From contig JAAYGJ010000251.1 of the NCBI GenBank assembly GCA_012727745.1, forward strand, positions 1 to 13,716: a DNA stretch of 13,716 nucleotides. Direction: 5' to 3'. This document shows positions 1 to 7,138 of this stretch, in pieces. The notes under the pieces were generated by a model. It was not told the origin of the DNA, searched no databases, and worked only from the letters and a program-made list of their open reading frames with translations. Both the position numbers and the translations under genes were made by a program. The stretch is from Clostridia bacterium (GTDB taxonomy: Bacteria; Bacillota; DSM-521; Neomoorellales; Neomoorellaceae). Within the stretch, counting starts at the first letter, position 1. The number at the start of each line of letters is the position of its first letter.

Positions 1-145
1 GTCTTGAGGAACCCCATTTTGTCGGTACTTACCTGGGAGCGCGCCGCTATCTAGGTTTGTAACCTTGGAAACGGCAGGGGCTGCCAGGTAGGCGAAAATG
101 TCCGGGATAATTTAGGCAAAGGCGCGGTAAGTAGTGTCAAATTAC
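1..145 (+). other. Structured segment without a gene, possibly the 3' part of an RNA
   Basis: I see no convincing coding frame here. On the plus strand the segment folds into a nested stem: 15-20 with 95-100, 31-36 with 84-89, 43-46 with 72-75, and 53-57 with 61-65 around a three-base loop. An 8-bp perfect alternative pairs 26-33 with 126-133 and would compete with the 31-36 arm. A hairpin follows at 146-163. Together this looks more like the end of a structured RNA or leader than random spacer. It does not match the signatures I know for tmRNA, RNase P RNA, SRP RNA or the common riboswitches, and its 5' end lies outside the window. Strand and identity are inferred. Confidence 0.25.
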
Positions 146-171
146 GGTCCCGCTTGAGGGACCTTCTTTCT
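146..171 (+). terminator. Possible weak intrinsic terminator
   Basis: A perfect 6-bp stem (GGTCCC at 146-151, GGGACC at 158-163) closes a 6-base loop and is followed by the T-rich stretch TTCTTTCT. The T run is interrupted, so termination strength is uncertain. The stem is symmetric, but the minus side after mrpG has no T tail, so a plus-strand role for a unit entering from the left is more likely. Confidence 0.3.
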
Positions 172-259
172 GACGCTAATGCTGGGGAGGCATTTTCAGC
201 AACTTTTCCATGCTCAGGTTCGCAACAACAGCAAAAGAGAAGGGCTCCTGTTATACTGT

Positions 260-622
260 TTAGTCGTGTTGTTCTTGCCACAAAACTTTTTTCAGGTCAT
301 CGCGGGGGTTTTTTTCTGCAAGTTTTACCCCGGAACGATAAGCGGAGCGGCAAACTGCGTGTGCTGCAACTGGAGCGGTTAGGAAAACAAAGAATATCCC
401 TAGCAGCAAGCGGATGCTGATATATTCATCAGCAAATACAAAATAGAAAAATGTACCTGTTAACACGCAAAGAACCCCCAGGGCGGAGCTTTTAGATGCT
501 GCATGGGAGCGGGTATAAACATCTGGAAAGCGTAGTGCGCCAATGGCACTTATTAGACTTACAATCGCTCCCGCAATAATAAAAATAGCTGCCAGTAATT
601 CACCGATCACGGTCATACTCAA
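260..622 (-). CDS. mrpG: Na+/H+ antiporter subunit MrpG
   Basis: This is the small MrpG (MnhG, PhaG) subunit of the heteromultimeric Mrp cation/proton antiporter in the cytoplasmic membrane. The 120-residue protein has three hydrophobic segments (about 5-30, 43-65, 70-90). The family-typical stretch FPDVYTRSHAASKSSALGVL lies near residues 32-51, followed by a charged C-terminal tail. The start is TTG at 622, with AGAGG 8 bases upstream; the ATG two codons later is too far from that site. It overlaps the end of mrpF by 23 bases, which suggests translational coupling. It is the last gene of the operon, and no clear terminator follows it. Identity is firm from sequence and gene order; the exact role of MrpG within the complex is not settled by the sequence. 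Confidence 0.93.
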   Translation of the reverse strand: MSMTVIGELLAAIFIIAGAIVSLISAIGALRFPDVYTRSHAASKSSALGVLCVLTGTFFYFVFADEYISIRLLLGIFFVFLTAPVAAHAVCRSAYRSGVKLAEKNPRDDLKKVLWQEQHD

Positions 623-884
623 CTAATATCCCTCTTTCGATAAACTTGGAAAAAGCAATTGTGCCGATAAAAGATAAAATACCAAACAACAAGATTACCT
701 CAAAAAAAGCGTAGGTTTTTAACAAAATCGATAAAATCGCCATCATTGCGATCAGGTTAATACCAATGGTATCCATAGCAATGATACGGTCCGGGGCAGA
801 AGGCCCTTTTACAACCCGATATAGGAAAAGAGCAACAGAAAGGGAAAAAATAAATAATGCCAGCGTAAGTATCAGGTTAAACAT
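600..884 (-). CDS. mrpF: Na+/H+ antiporter subunit MrpF
   Basis: MrpF is a small membrane subunit of the Mrp antiporter. The protein has 94 residues, a usual length for MrpF, with three predicted membrane helices (about 3-22, 35-57, 60-80). The loop sequence RVVKGPSAPDRIIAMDTIG, including the family's conserved Asp in PDRI, sits near residues 23-41. In Mrp structures MrpF helps form part of the cation path together with MrpA, MrpE and MrpG. The ATG start at 884 has GGAGG 9 bases upstream and overlaps the mrpE stop by 8 bases. It is co-transcribed with its neighbours by position. Confidence 0.95.
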   Translation of the reverse strand: MFNLILTLALFIFSLSVALFLYRVVKGPSAPDRIIAMDTIGINLIAMMAILSILLKTYAFFEVILLFGILSFIGTIAFSKFIERGILVEYDRDR

Positions 885-1359
885 CCCGCGTTACCTCCAT
901 GATAGCTTTTTCAAAGGCATGTATTGCTGGAATAACTGTGGCTTTTTCATCAGGTATACCCATAGCATGGATATAAAGAACTTTGCCGTCTGGTGAAACT
1001 TCTATTACTACCGAGCCTGGTGTCAAGGTAATGAGCAAGGACAAGATTGTAATTTCCAGGTCGCCTTCTAATACGGTATTAAGGGCAAAAATACCAGTTA
1101 CAAAAGTCTTACGGGGGCTAACCGCTTGCTTAAGAACAAAAATGCTGGAGGATATTAGTTCTCTAATAGCGACATACAAGAACTTTATTATAGCTAACAC
1201 CTTTTGCAGATAAAAGGGAGTTGGAAAAAAACGTCTCATAATGAAAACCAGGATCAGTCCTATCAGGTAACCAATCATAAAGGTCGTACTATTCCACGCA
1301 TTGCTTAGAAGCATCCATAAAAAAGCGATAAATAAATTGAGTAAAAGTTGGAGGGACAA
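877..1359 (-). CDS. mrpE: Na+/H+ antiporter subunit MrpE
   Basis: MrpE is a 160-residue accessory subunit of the Mrp antiporter. The N-terminal half is hydrophobic (about 3-45), with the pattern LLNLFIAFLWMLLSN at residues 5-19 and the motif RRFFP near 42-46, both typical of the family. The C-terminal half contains the conserved soluble stretch ITLTPGSVVIEVSPDGKVLYIHAM near 110-133. The start is TTG at 1359, directly abutting the TAA stop of mrpD, with a GAGGTGG ribosome site 5 bases upstream that lies inside the end of mrpD. This arrangement favours translational coupling to mrpD. Confidence 0.95.
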   Translation of the reverse strand: MSLQLLLNLFIAFLWMLLSNAWNSTTFMIGYLIGLILVFIMRRFFPTPFYLQKVLAIIKFLYVAIRELISSSIFVLKQAVSPRKTFVTGIFALNTVLEGDLEITILSLLITLTPGSVVIEVSPDGKVLYIHAMGIPDEKATVIPAIHAFEKAIMEVTRDV

Positions 1360-2859
1360 TTAAACCACCTCGCGCAGCACGGCTTCTATATAAATATTAG
1401 GGTTCATCATACTGTTTGCAGCCTGTTCAACATAAGGATAGAGAGTTTCTACACCCAGTCCTAAAATAATAATAACAGCAGTCAATAGGGCGCATGGCAG
1501 CAGCAGCCCTCTGGTAGTTCCTTTTTCCATATCCTGGCTCAGGTAGGTTTCCCCCCAGAAAGCATTGATAAAAATTTTCATTAAGGAGTATAAAATCATC
1601 AAGCTTGACAATAAGCCCACTGCAGCCAAGCAATAAAAACCGCTATTAGATCCGCCCCTTGCTAACCCTTCTTGAATTACTAGAACTTTCCCTATAAATC
1701 CACTTAAAGGTGGAATTCCAGCTAAAGCTAAAGCGTTAATGAAGAACATCCAGCCCAGTAATGGATGGTTATGTATAAGCCCGCTAATCTCTTTCAATTT
1801 ACCGGTGCCGACAATTCTAATGATAGTCCCGCCCAGGAGAAATAAAAGGGCCTTCGAAACTATATCATGAATTAAATAATAAATAGAGCCTGTGACCGCT
1901 GTCGAAGTGAAAACCGCCAATCCTGAAACAACAAAGCCCACGCCGATAATTACATTGTAAACTAATATATGGCGAATATCCCTTTGCGCCACTGCGCCAA
2001 TTCCTCCTAAAATCATGGTCAAGGCTGCTATCACGGCTATTAGTGTATGGGTTACTTCAGGCTGGTGGTAAAAAATCAGGGTATACGTTCTAAAAATTGC
2101 ATAGATGCCTACCTTGGTTAAAAGTGCCGCAAAGATGGCGGCAATAGCCGTTGGCGGAGCACTATAAGAACCCGGGAGCCAGAAAAAAAGGAAAAGGGCT
2201 GCTTTTAAGCTGAAGACAATTAAAAAGAGAAGGGCAACATTGGTAATGAAGCCTGTTTGACCTACTTCGGCAATGCGCACAGAGAGGTGGGCCATATTCA
2301 AAGTTCCGGTAACCGCATATAAATAGGCTATAGCTACCAGAAAAAGGGTGGAAGAGGTAGTATTGACCAGAATGTATTTGATAGTCTCTCTTAATTGAAT
2401 CCTGGTCCCTCCCAGGGAGAGCAACACATAAGACGAAAATAACATTACCTCAAAACAGACAAAAAGGTTAAACAGGTCACCGGTCAAAAAAGCCCCGTTG
2501 ACACCGGTAATTAAAAAATGGAATAAGGGATAAAAATAATACCGCTCCCGTTGTTCGCCGATTGATTTAAAAGCGTATAATATACAGGCTATACTAACAG
2601 CACTGGTAGTTACCAGGAGAAGTGCAGTAAGCATATCAGCAACCAGCACAATGCCAAAGGGAGCCGGCCACCCTCCAATCTCCAGGATTTGAATCCCTTC
2701 GTTATATACTTGCTGAACAAGCAAAAGGGACACAACGCCGCTGAGAAAAAAGCTAAAAAAACTAAAGCCTCTTTGCAAACTGACGTTATTCCTAAAGAGC
2801 GCTAACAGTATCCCCGTCAGTACCGGTATGAGTAATGGTAAAACAACAATATTATTCAT
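1360..2859 (-). CDS. mrpD: Na+/H+ antiporter subunit MrpD (NuoN/NuoM-like)
   Basis: MrpD is one of the two large proton-channel-like subunits of the Mrp antiporter and is homologous to the antiporter-like subunits of complex I. At 499 residues it has the normal length and about 14 hydrophobic segments. Visible key residues are Glu137 in NLFVCFEVML and Lys219 in FSLKAALF, at the numbers reported as essential in Bacillus MrpD, plus further lysines in AALLTKVGIY and HDIVSKALLF. The motif GIPPLSGFIGK near 382-392 is conserved in the family. It overlaps mrpC by 8 bases. A high-confidence call. Confidence 0.97.
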   Translation of the reverse strand: MNNIVVLPLLIPVLTGILLALFRNNVSLQRGFSFFSFFLSGVVSLLLVQQVYNEGIQILEIGGWPAPFGIVLVADMLTALLLVTTSAVSIACILYAFKSIGEQRERYYFYPLFHFLITGVNGAFLTGDLFNLFVCFEVMLFSSYVLLSLGGTRIQLRETIKYILVNTTSSTLFLVAIAYLYAVTGTLNMAHLSVRIAEVGQTGFITNVALLFLIVFSLKAALFLFFWLPGSYSAPPTAIAAIFAALLTKVGIYAIFRTYTLIFYHQPEVTHTLIAVIAALTMILGGIGAVAQRDIRHILVYNVIIGVGFVVSGLAVFTSTAVTGSIYYLIHDIVSKALLFLLGGTIIRIVGTGKLKEISGLIHNHPLLGWMFFINALALAGIPPLSGFIGKVLVIQEGLARGGSNSGFYCLAAVGLLSSLMILYSLMKIFINAFWGETYLSQDMEKGTTRGLLLPCALLTAVIIILGLGVETLYPYVEQAANSMMNPNIYIEAVLREVV

Positions 2860-3190
2860 TCTTGCTACTCCTTAATTGCTCCATATTATCTGTACCTAAT
2901 GTTAAATAAGCCCGGTAAGCCAGCACCAGCAAAAAGGCAGTTAAGGCAAAGTTAATCACAATTGCCGTTAGGATCAGCGCTTGTGGCAGCGGGTCCGTAA
3001 AGGCGGCAGCTTTTTTTCCTAATAAAGCAGGAGCCCCAGACTTTAGCCCACCCATAGTAATAATCAGCAGGTGGGTTCCATGTGCTATAATTGAAGTCCC
3101 TAGGATAATCCGCAGCAAGCTTTTTGCGAGTAAAAGATATACCCCAATGGCGAAAAGAACCCCGATGATTACTGACATTAGCGTTTCCAT
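2852..3190 (-). CDS. mrpC: Na+/H+ antiporter subunit MrpC (NuoK-like)
   Basis: MrpC is the NuoK-like membrane subunit of the Mrp antiporter, 112 residues with three hydrophobic helices (about 4-22, 30-48, 73-95). The segment DPLPQALILTAIVINFALTA near residues 66-85 is strongly conserved in the family. I keep the ATG at 3190 as the start: it has GAGG upstream at good spacing, and MrpC proteins normally begin ME-LMS. The internal ATG at 3178 forms a TAATG junction with the mrpB stop but has a poorer ribosome site. The 13-base overlap with mrpB again suggests coupled translation. Confidence 0.95.
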   Translation of the reverse strand: METLMSVIIGVLFAIGVYLLLAKSLLRIILGTSIIAHGTHLLIITMGGLKSGAPALLGKKAAAFTDPLPQALILTAIVINFALTAFLLVLAYRAYLTLGTDNMEQLRSSKNE

Positions 3191-3615
3191 ATACTGCTAT
3201 CCTCACTTATGGTGTAAATAATTGATAGGGCGGTGCCAAAAACGGCTAAGGCAACTCCGGTATCAAAGATAACGGCAGTGGCAAACTCTATTTCCCCTAT
3301 TATAGGAATATCAATGGAGCCAAAGGTTTGACTTAAAAAGGGTTTGCCAAATAGAAAGGAGCCCATCCCAGTTGCAACGGCAATAAAAACACCTGTAAAT
3401 GCTATAGTTGTAAAATCAACGGGCAATCCTTCGCGCACTTTTTTAATATCAAAAGCCAGGAAGAGCAAGGTGATGGCACAAGCAAAGCCCAGTCCGCCAA
3501 TAAATCCCCCGCCAGGATTATGGTGTCCTGCTAAAAAAAGATAGACGGAAAAGGTCAAGATAATAAAAGAAGCAACCTTTGTTACCGTTTGCAGAATTAC
3601 GTCATTAGGTTTCAC
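3178..3615 (-). CDS. mrpB: Na+/H+ antiporter subunit MrpB
   Basis: MrpB is a 145-residue membrane subunit of the Mrp antiporter, related to the MnhB family. It has four hydrophobic segments and the typical glycine-rich motif GHHNPGGGFIGGL near residues 30-42. FATAVIFDTGVALAVFGTAL at about 110-129 matches the conserved end of the family. The start is GTG at 3615, sharing GTGA with the stop codon of mrpA (4-base overlap), with AAGGAGG 8 bases upstream. It is a separate gene and is not fused to mrpA. Confidence 0.95.
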   Translation of the reverse strand: MKPNDVILQTVTKVASFIILTFSVYLFLAGHHNPGGGFIGGLGFACAITLLFLAFDIKKVREGLPVDFTTIAFTGVFIAVATGMGSFLFGKPFLSQTFGSIDIPIIGEIEFATAVIFDTGVALAVFGTALSIIYTISEDSSIWKR

Positions 3616-6011
3616 TCCTGGTCCCTCCTTGTCAGCAGCTTAATCAAGGTATAGACCCCCAGACCGGCAATAGAAAAAACGAGTATCTCAAACATGGTAT
3701 CAAAGCCACGAAAGTCAACAAGAATGGCATTAACAATGTTCTTTGCACCTGCCAGTTCATAGGAGTTTTCAAAAAACCAGGAAATAGGTGCAAAGAGGCG
3801 ATTTCCCTGGGCAGACAGGGCCATAGCTGTAACTATGACACCAACGCCGGCAGCAACGGCCAAATTGGTTGCCCGCAAACCTATGGAGCCAGCCTCTTCT
3901 TTCAGTTCCGGCAGGAAATAGAAACAGAGCAGAAACAGCACCGTGGTTACAGTTTCCACCACCAGTTGAGTTAGGGCTAAATCGGGCGCCCTGAAAACAA
4001 CAAAAAACATAGCTACAAGATACCCCATTACGCCCACACCAATAATGGCTACCAGCCTGGTGCGGGCAAACAAAACCATTAGGGCACAAACAACCATCGC
4101 CAGGGCTAAAATTATTTCATAGATGCTGATGGGATTGTTGGCGGCAGGATCATAGGCAAAGGTATCCAAAAATAGCATAATACCGCCTAATACAACAACA
4201 AAGAAAGCAAAAATATAGAGCAGATAATCACGGACAAAACCGGTCATATAGGCACGGGTTAAGCGAGCCGAAAACGCTTCAGTTTTTACTAACAACTGAT
4301 CATACATGTTATTCAAACTAAACTGCACCGGCAGGCGGGCATAAATACTTATCCATTTGCGCAAATAAACAAACATCAAAGTGCCAATAGCAACAATTCC
4401 TATAGTCATCAATAATTCCGGTGTCCAGCCATGCCAGGCTTCAATAGGGTCAACCACAAAACCAGTTTTTCCAAAATCAGGCAAAACAGAAGCCATGGCC
4501 GGTATAAGCAGATAGCGGGCCAAAACATTGGGGAAAAAGAAAAATAAGACAACCAGCAAAGCAAGCAGCGCAGGGGGCAATAACAATCCCCAGGATGCTT
4601 CGTTGATCTTTCGCTCCAATTTCTGGGGGTGATATTTACCGGTGAATGTTTTAAAGACAATAATCATGCAGTAGATAAAGGTGAAGACACTGGCTGTCCA
4701 GGCAATAACCGGAAACATTATGCCCCATGTTTCCATATGAAAGATATCTAAGTGGGAGGCATTGAGTACACTGGTAAAAAACATTTCTTTGCTGAGGAAA
4801 CCGTTAAAAGGGGGCAGCCCGGCCATAGAGAAGCTGCCAATAACCGCCAAGGTAAATGTAACAGGCATCAAGTTCATCAACCCACCCAGCCTGCGAATAT
4901 CGCGAGTGCCGGTCTGGTGGTCGATTATCCCCACTACCATAAACAGACAGCCTTTAAAAGTGGAATGGTTAAGCAGGTGGAATATAGCTGCCAGGATTGC
5001 GCTAGTATATAAAGCAGAGCTTTCGCCAGGTCCATAATACATGGCCACCGAACCCAGCCCCAACAGGCAGGTAATCATGCCAAGTTGGCTGACGGTGGAA
5101 TAAGCTAGCACTGCTTTTAAATCCCTTTGTCTGATGGCTGAAAATGCGCCCCAGAATAAAGTAAAGAGCCCAATTCCGGACACAGCCCAAAACCAGGCCA
5201 TATTTCCCCCGAAAATGGGGGTAAAACGGGCAATAAGATAAATACCTGCTTTGACCATGGTGGCAGAATGGAGATAGGCGCTGATCGGTGTTGGCGCTTC
5301 CATGGCATCTGGCAGCCAAATATGGAAGGGAAATTGGGCTGATTTAGTAAAAGCCCCCAGTAGTATTAATAGCATGGCCGGGAGAAATACGGGGTGTTCT
5401 TTTATTTTGCCGGCCTGCAAAATCATTTCGCCAATGCTGAATGTGCCCGTCACATTGGCAAGAAGGAGAAAGCCTCCTAACATGAGGAAGCCGCCAAACA
5501 TCGTGATCAATAATGCTTTTTGGGCACCATAGCGGGAGCTTTTTCTTTGATACCAGTAAGCGATTAATAAAAAAGAAGAGATGCTTGTCAATTCCCAGAA
5601 CAAATATAACACGATTATGTTATCGGAAAAGACTACAGCCAGCATTGCGCCCATAAATAATAACAAGTATACATAAAAATTTTGCAATGCTTCCCGGTCT
5701 TTAGATAAATAATAAATGGAGTACAGAACAACCAGGGCACCTATACCCGAGATGATTAACCCAAATATTAAGGCCAGCCCGTCTATATTGATTGTATAAT
5801 TAATTCCCAGGGAAGGAATCCATGGTACTGAATGAATGATTGGCTTTCCCCTTGCTACAAGGGAAATATGTTTAATCAGGTAGACAAACAATAAAATTGG
5901 TAGCGGCAGGACAAACCAGCCAGTATGAATACGCCGGATATATTTATAAAAAAATGGGACAACAAGTGTATAGACAAAAGGCATTAAAGTCGTTAGATGA
6001 AGCTCGGACAA
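3612..6011 (-). CDS. mrpA: Na+/H+ antiporter subunit MrpA (NuoL-like, with C-terminal MbhD/MbhE-like part)
   Basis: MrpA is the largest Mrp subunit, 799 residues from the start chosen here. Residues about 1-600 form the NuoL-like antiporter part, with Glu140 (LYLFWELTSISSFLLIAYW), Lys223 (GAFTKSAQFPFHIWLPDAM) and LNHSTFKGCLF. The C-terminal part carries the MbhD-like stretch FRAPDLALTQLVVETVTTVL and the MbhE-like stretch VNAILVDFRGFDT. The longest frame begins at ATG 6035, but that ATG has no ribosome site. The TTG at 6011 has a perfect AGGAGG 6 bases upstream, and this start puts Glu and Lys exactly at the 140 and 223 positions known from Bacillus. First gene of the operon, preceded by a long structured leader. 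Confidence 0.97.
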   Translation of the reverse strand: MSELHLTTLMPFVYTLVVPFFYKYIRRIHTGWFVLPLPILLFVYLIKHISLVARGKPIIHSVPWIPSLGINYTINIDGLALIFGLIISGIGALVVLYSIYYLSKDREALQNFYVYLLLFMGAMLAVVFSDNIIVLYLFWELTSISSFLLIAYWYQRKSSRYGAQKALLITMFGGFLMLGGFLLLANVTGTFSIGEMILQAGKIKEHPVFLPAMLLILLGAFTKSAQFPFHIWLPDAMEAPTPISAYLHSATMVKAGIYLIARFTPIFGGNMAWFWAVSGIGLFTLFWGAFSAIRQRDLKAVLAYSTVSQLGMITCLLGLGSVAMYYGPGESSALYTSAILAAIFHLLNHSTFKGCLFMVVGIIDHQTGTRDIRRLGGLMNLMPVTFTLAVIGSFSMAGLPPFNGFLSKEMFFTSVLNASHLDIFHMETWGIMFPVIAWTASVFTFIYCMIIVFKTFTGKYHPQKLERKINEASWGLLLPPALLALLVVLFFFFPNVLARYLLIPAMASVLPDFGKTGFVVDPIEAWHGWTPELLMTIGIVAIGTLMFVYLRKWISIYARLPVQFSLNNMYDQLLVKTEAFSARLTRAYMTGFVRDYLLYIFAFFVVVLGGIMLFLDTFAYDPAANNPISIYEIILALAMVVCALMVLFARTRLVAIIGVGVMGYLVAMFFVVFRAPDLALTQLVVETVTTVLFLLCFYFLPELKEEAGSIGLRATNLAVAAGVGVIVTAMALSAQGNRLFAPISWFFENSYELAGAKNIVNAILVDFRGFDTMFEILVFSIAGLGVYTLIKLLTRRDQE

Positions 6012-6300
6012 AATATACCTCCTTGCTATTGGCATCTGAGATAGTTGTATTTTGCGGGAATTACAAGATACAGTGCCGGAATAATCAGGACAGACTTAAG
6101 GGCGGAGCTTTCCCTGGCGAGGGGGTAAACTACCGCAGCGCATAGCTACGCCGTAAAGGGCGTAACGGAAAATGCAGCCCCTGGATAAGAAAGCAAATCC
6201 GCTGTAGTCCTCTGGACGTAAAAGAACTACAGCCTGCTTACAAGATGACAATATCACGGCCCGGCAACAGTCGGTAACAAACTTTAATTGAAATAATTCT
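6012..6300 (-). promoter_or_regulatory. Long structured 5' leader of the mrp operon, riboswitch candidate
   Basis: This stretch has no credible gene and forms a leader of about 290 nt if transcription starts near 6300. In the minus-strand RNA, hairpin A pairs 6223-6233 with 6201-6211 (11 bp, one G-U), with an outer 5-bp stem 6235-6239/6191-6195. Hairpin B pairs 6178-6182 with 6120-6124, then CUGC at 6174-6177 with GUAG or GCGG nearby, and 6159-6166 with 6145-6152 (8 bp, one G-U, 6-base loop). The bases between the stems look like an aptamer core. A smaller stem is possible at 6099-6115. The 6120-6127 arm of hairpin B could alternatively pair with the mrpA ribosome site. No poly-U terminator is visible, so control would be translational. 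Ligand is unknown; Na+ is a reasonable guess from the genes controlled, since Na+-sensing riboswitches upstream of antiporter genes are known. Confidence 0.5.
6018..6023 (-). promoter_or_regulatory. Ribosome binding site of mrpA, decides the TTG start
   Basis: The minus strand reads AGGAGG here, 6 bases before TTG at 6011. The upstream ATG at 6035 lies before this site, so the site falls inside the longer frame and cannot serve that ATG. The site extends to AGGAGGTA (6016-6023), which is complementary at 7 of 8 positions to 6120-6127 of the leader. Confidence 0.85.
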
Positions 6301-6316
6301 TCAAGTATTATATCAT
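6288..6316 (+). promoter_or_regulatory. Promoter of the KdpD-like stress-domain gene
   Basis: TTGAAA at 6288-6293 and TATCAT at 6311-6316 are separated by 17 bases, a good housekeeping-sigma promoter. The start would be near 6323, giving a short leader of about 36 nt. The -10 box shares bases with the divergent mrp -10 box. Confidence 0.55.
6307..6315 (-). promoter_or_regulatory. Extended -10 promoter of the mrp operon
   Basis: The minus strand reads TGATATAAT, an extended -10 (TGnTATAAT) with a perfect TATAAT. No good -35 is seen 17 bases upstream, which is common for extended -10 promoters. It predicts a start near 6300. It overlaps the -10 box of the divergent promoter. Confidence 0.5.
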
Positions 6317-6358
6317 AGCTAATATATACCCTGCCTGCTGGAGCGGAGGTAAATAGCA

Positions 6359-7057
6359 ATGAAAAATATTAAAACATGTATGGAAGAAAGCATTCTTGTC
6401 TGTGTATATTATGGCCCTAACGGGGAACGGCTGATCCGTAGAGGATGTACACTGGCAAAGATGTTGGACTGTCCCCTTTATATTCTAACCGTTGATCCGT
6501 TGCCTTTTGAAGAATTTGATGCCGAGAAAACCGATTATATTCTTAGATGGAAAAAACTTGCAGAAGAGTATAATGCCGAAGAATATATTATAAAAGATAA
6601 TGAAAAACGTCCCGTTACAAAGGTAATTGCCGAGGTAGCCCGCCAAAAGAATATAACTCAAATAGTGCTCGGTCAAACGGCTAAAAGCCGCTGGCAGGAA
6701 ATTACTAAAGGTTCCATTATAAATGTTTTATTGCGAGAACTTCCTTTTGTTGACCTGCACATCGTTTCGGTGGCGCGCCATTTAGAAAACATCAAAGGTT
6801 ATTATCAAAAAGGGGTACGGGCCTACTTGGTCCGCGACGGCGAAGCTTATCGTTTAAGCTTCAATCATACCAAAGACGTTGTCTATGAAGGCATTTTCTT
6901 TAAAGAAATAGGTACAGATTTTAACAATGGTGTTTTCAGGTTCATGCATAATCAAGAAACGATACAAGTTTCCGTTACCGACGATCGAGTGACAGATTTA
7001 ACAAAGATTGACATTACCGGGCCCGGATCTAAATCTGAGATATGGGATAAAGAATAA
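6359..7057 (+). CDS. Stand-alone KdpD-type universal stress domain protein
   Basis: This 232-residue soluble protein has no signal peptide or membrane segment. Residues about 10-140 look like the universal-stress (Usp) domain found in the K+ sensor kinase KdpD: ILVCVYYGPNGERLIRRGCT near the start, an alpha/beta core, and ITQIVLGQTAKSRWQEITKG with the glycine/arginine pattern of that subgroup. The rest (about 145-232) is a polar region I do not recognise. There is no histidine kinase part. The Ser-x-Ser start of the c-di-AMP motif described in some KdpD proteins is not seen here (YYGPN instead). The ATG has GGAGGT 8 bases upstream. It is divergent from mrp and shares its control region, so a role in ion homeostasis is plausible but inferred. 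Confidence 0.7.
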   Translation: MKNIKTCMEESILVCVYYGPNGERLIRRGCTLAKMLDCPLYILTVDPLPFEEFDAEKTDYILRWKKLAEEYNAEEYIIKDNEKRPVTKVIAEVARQKNITQIVLGQTAKSRWQEITKGSIINVLLRELPFVDLHIVSVARHLENIKGYYQKGVRAYLVRDGEAYRLSFNHTKDVVYEGIFFKEIGTDFNNGVFRFMHNQETIQVSVTDDRVTDLTKIDITGPGSKSEIWDKE

Positions 7058-7138
7058 AGAATATACTATAGCTTTTTAAGCGTAACGAGAAACAAGGTTA
7101 TGGCGGTGCTAATTTTGAAAGCGGCTGGAGGCCAGAAA

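Noticed and set aside
1..171. Naming the left structured segment as 6S RNA, tmRNA or RNase P RNA
   Set aside because: None of the signature sequences I know for these is present, and the 5' end is outside the window; only a generic structured call is justified.
51..420. Open frames on both strands around the mrpG end (51-281 minus, 154-420 plus)
   Set aside because: Low-complexity Cys runs or antisense to mrpG, with no ribosome site and no recognisable domain.
6096..6359. An 87-codon minus-strand open frame through the mrp leader
   Set aside because: No ribosome site or family resemblance, it starts in the Usp gene start region, and it overlaps the leader hairpins and both promoters; an RNA role explains the region better.
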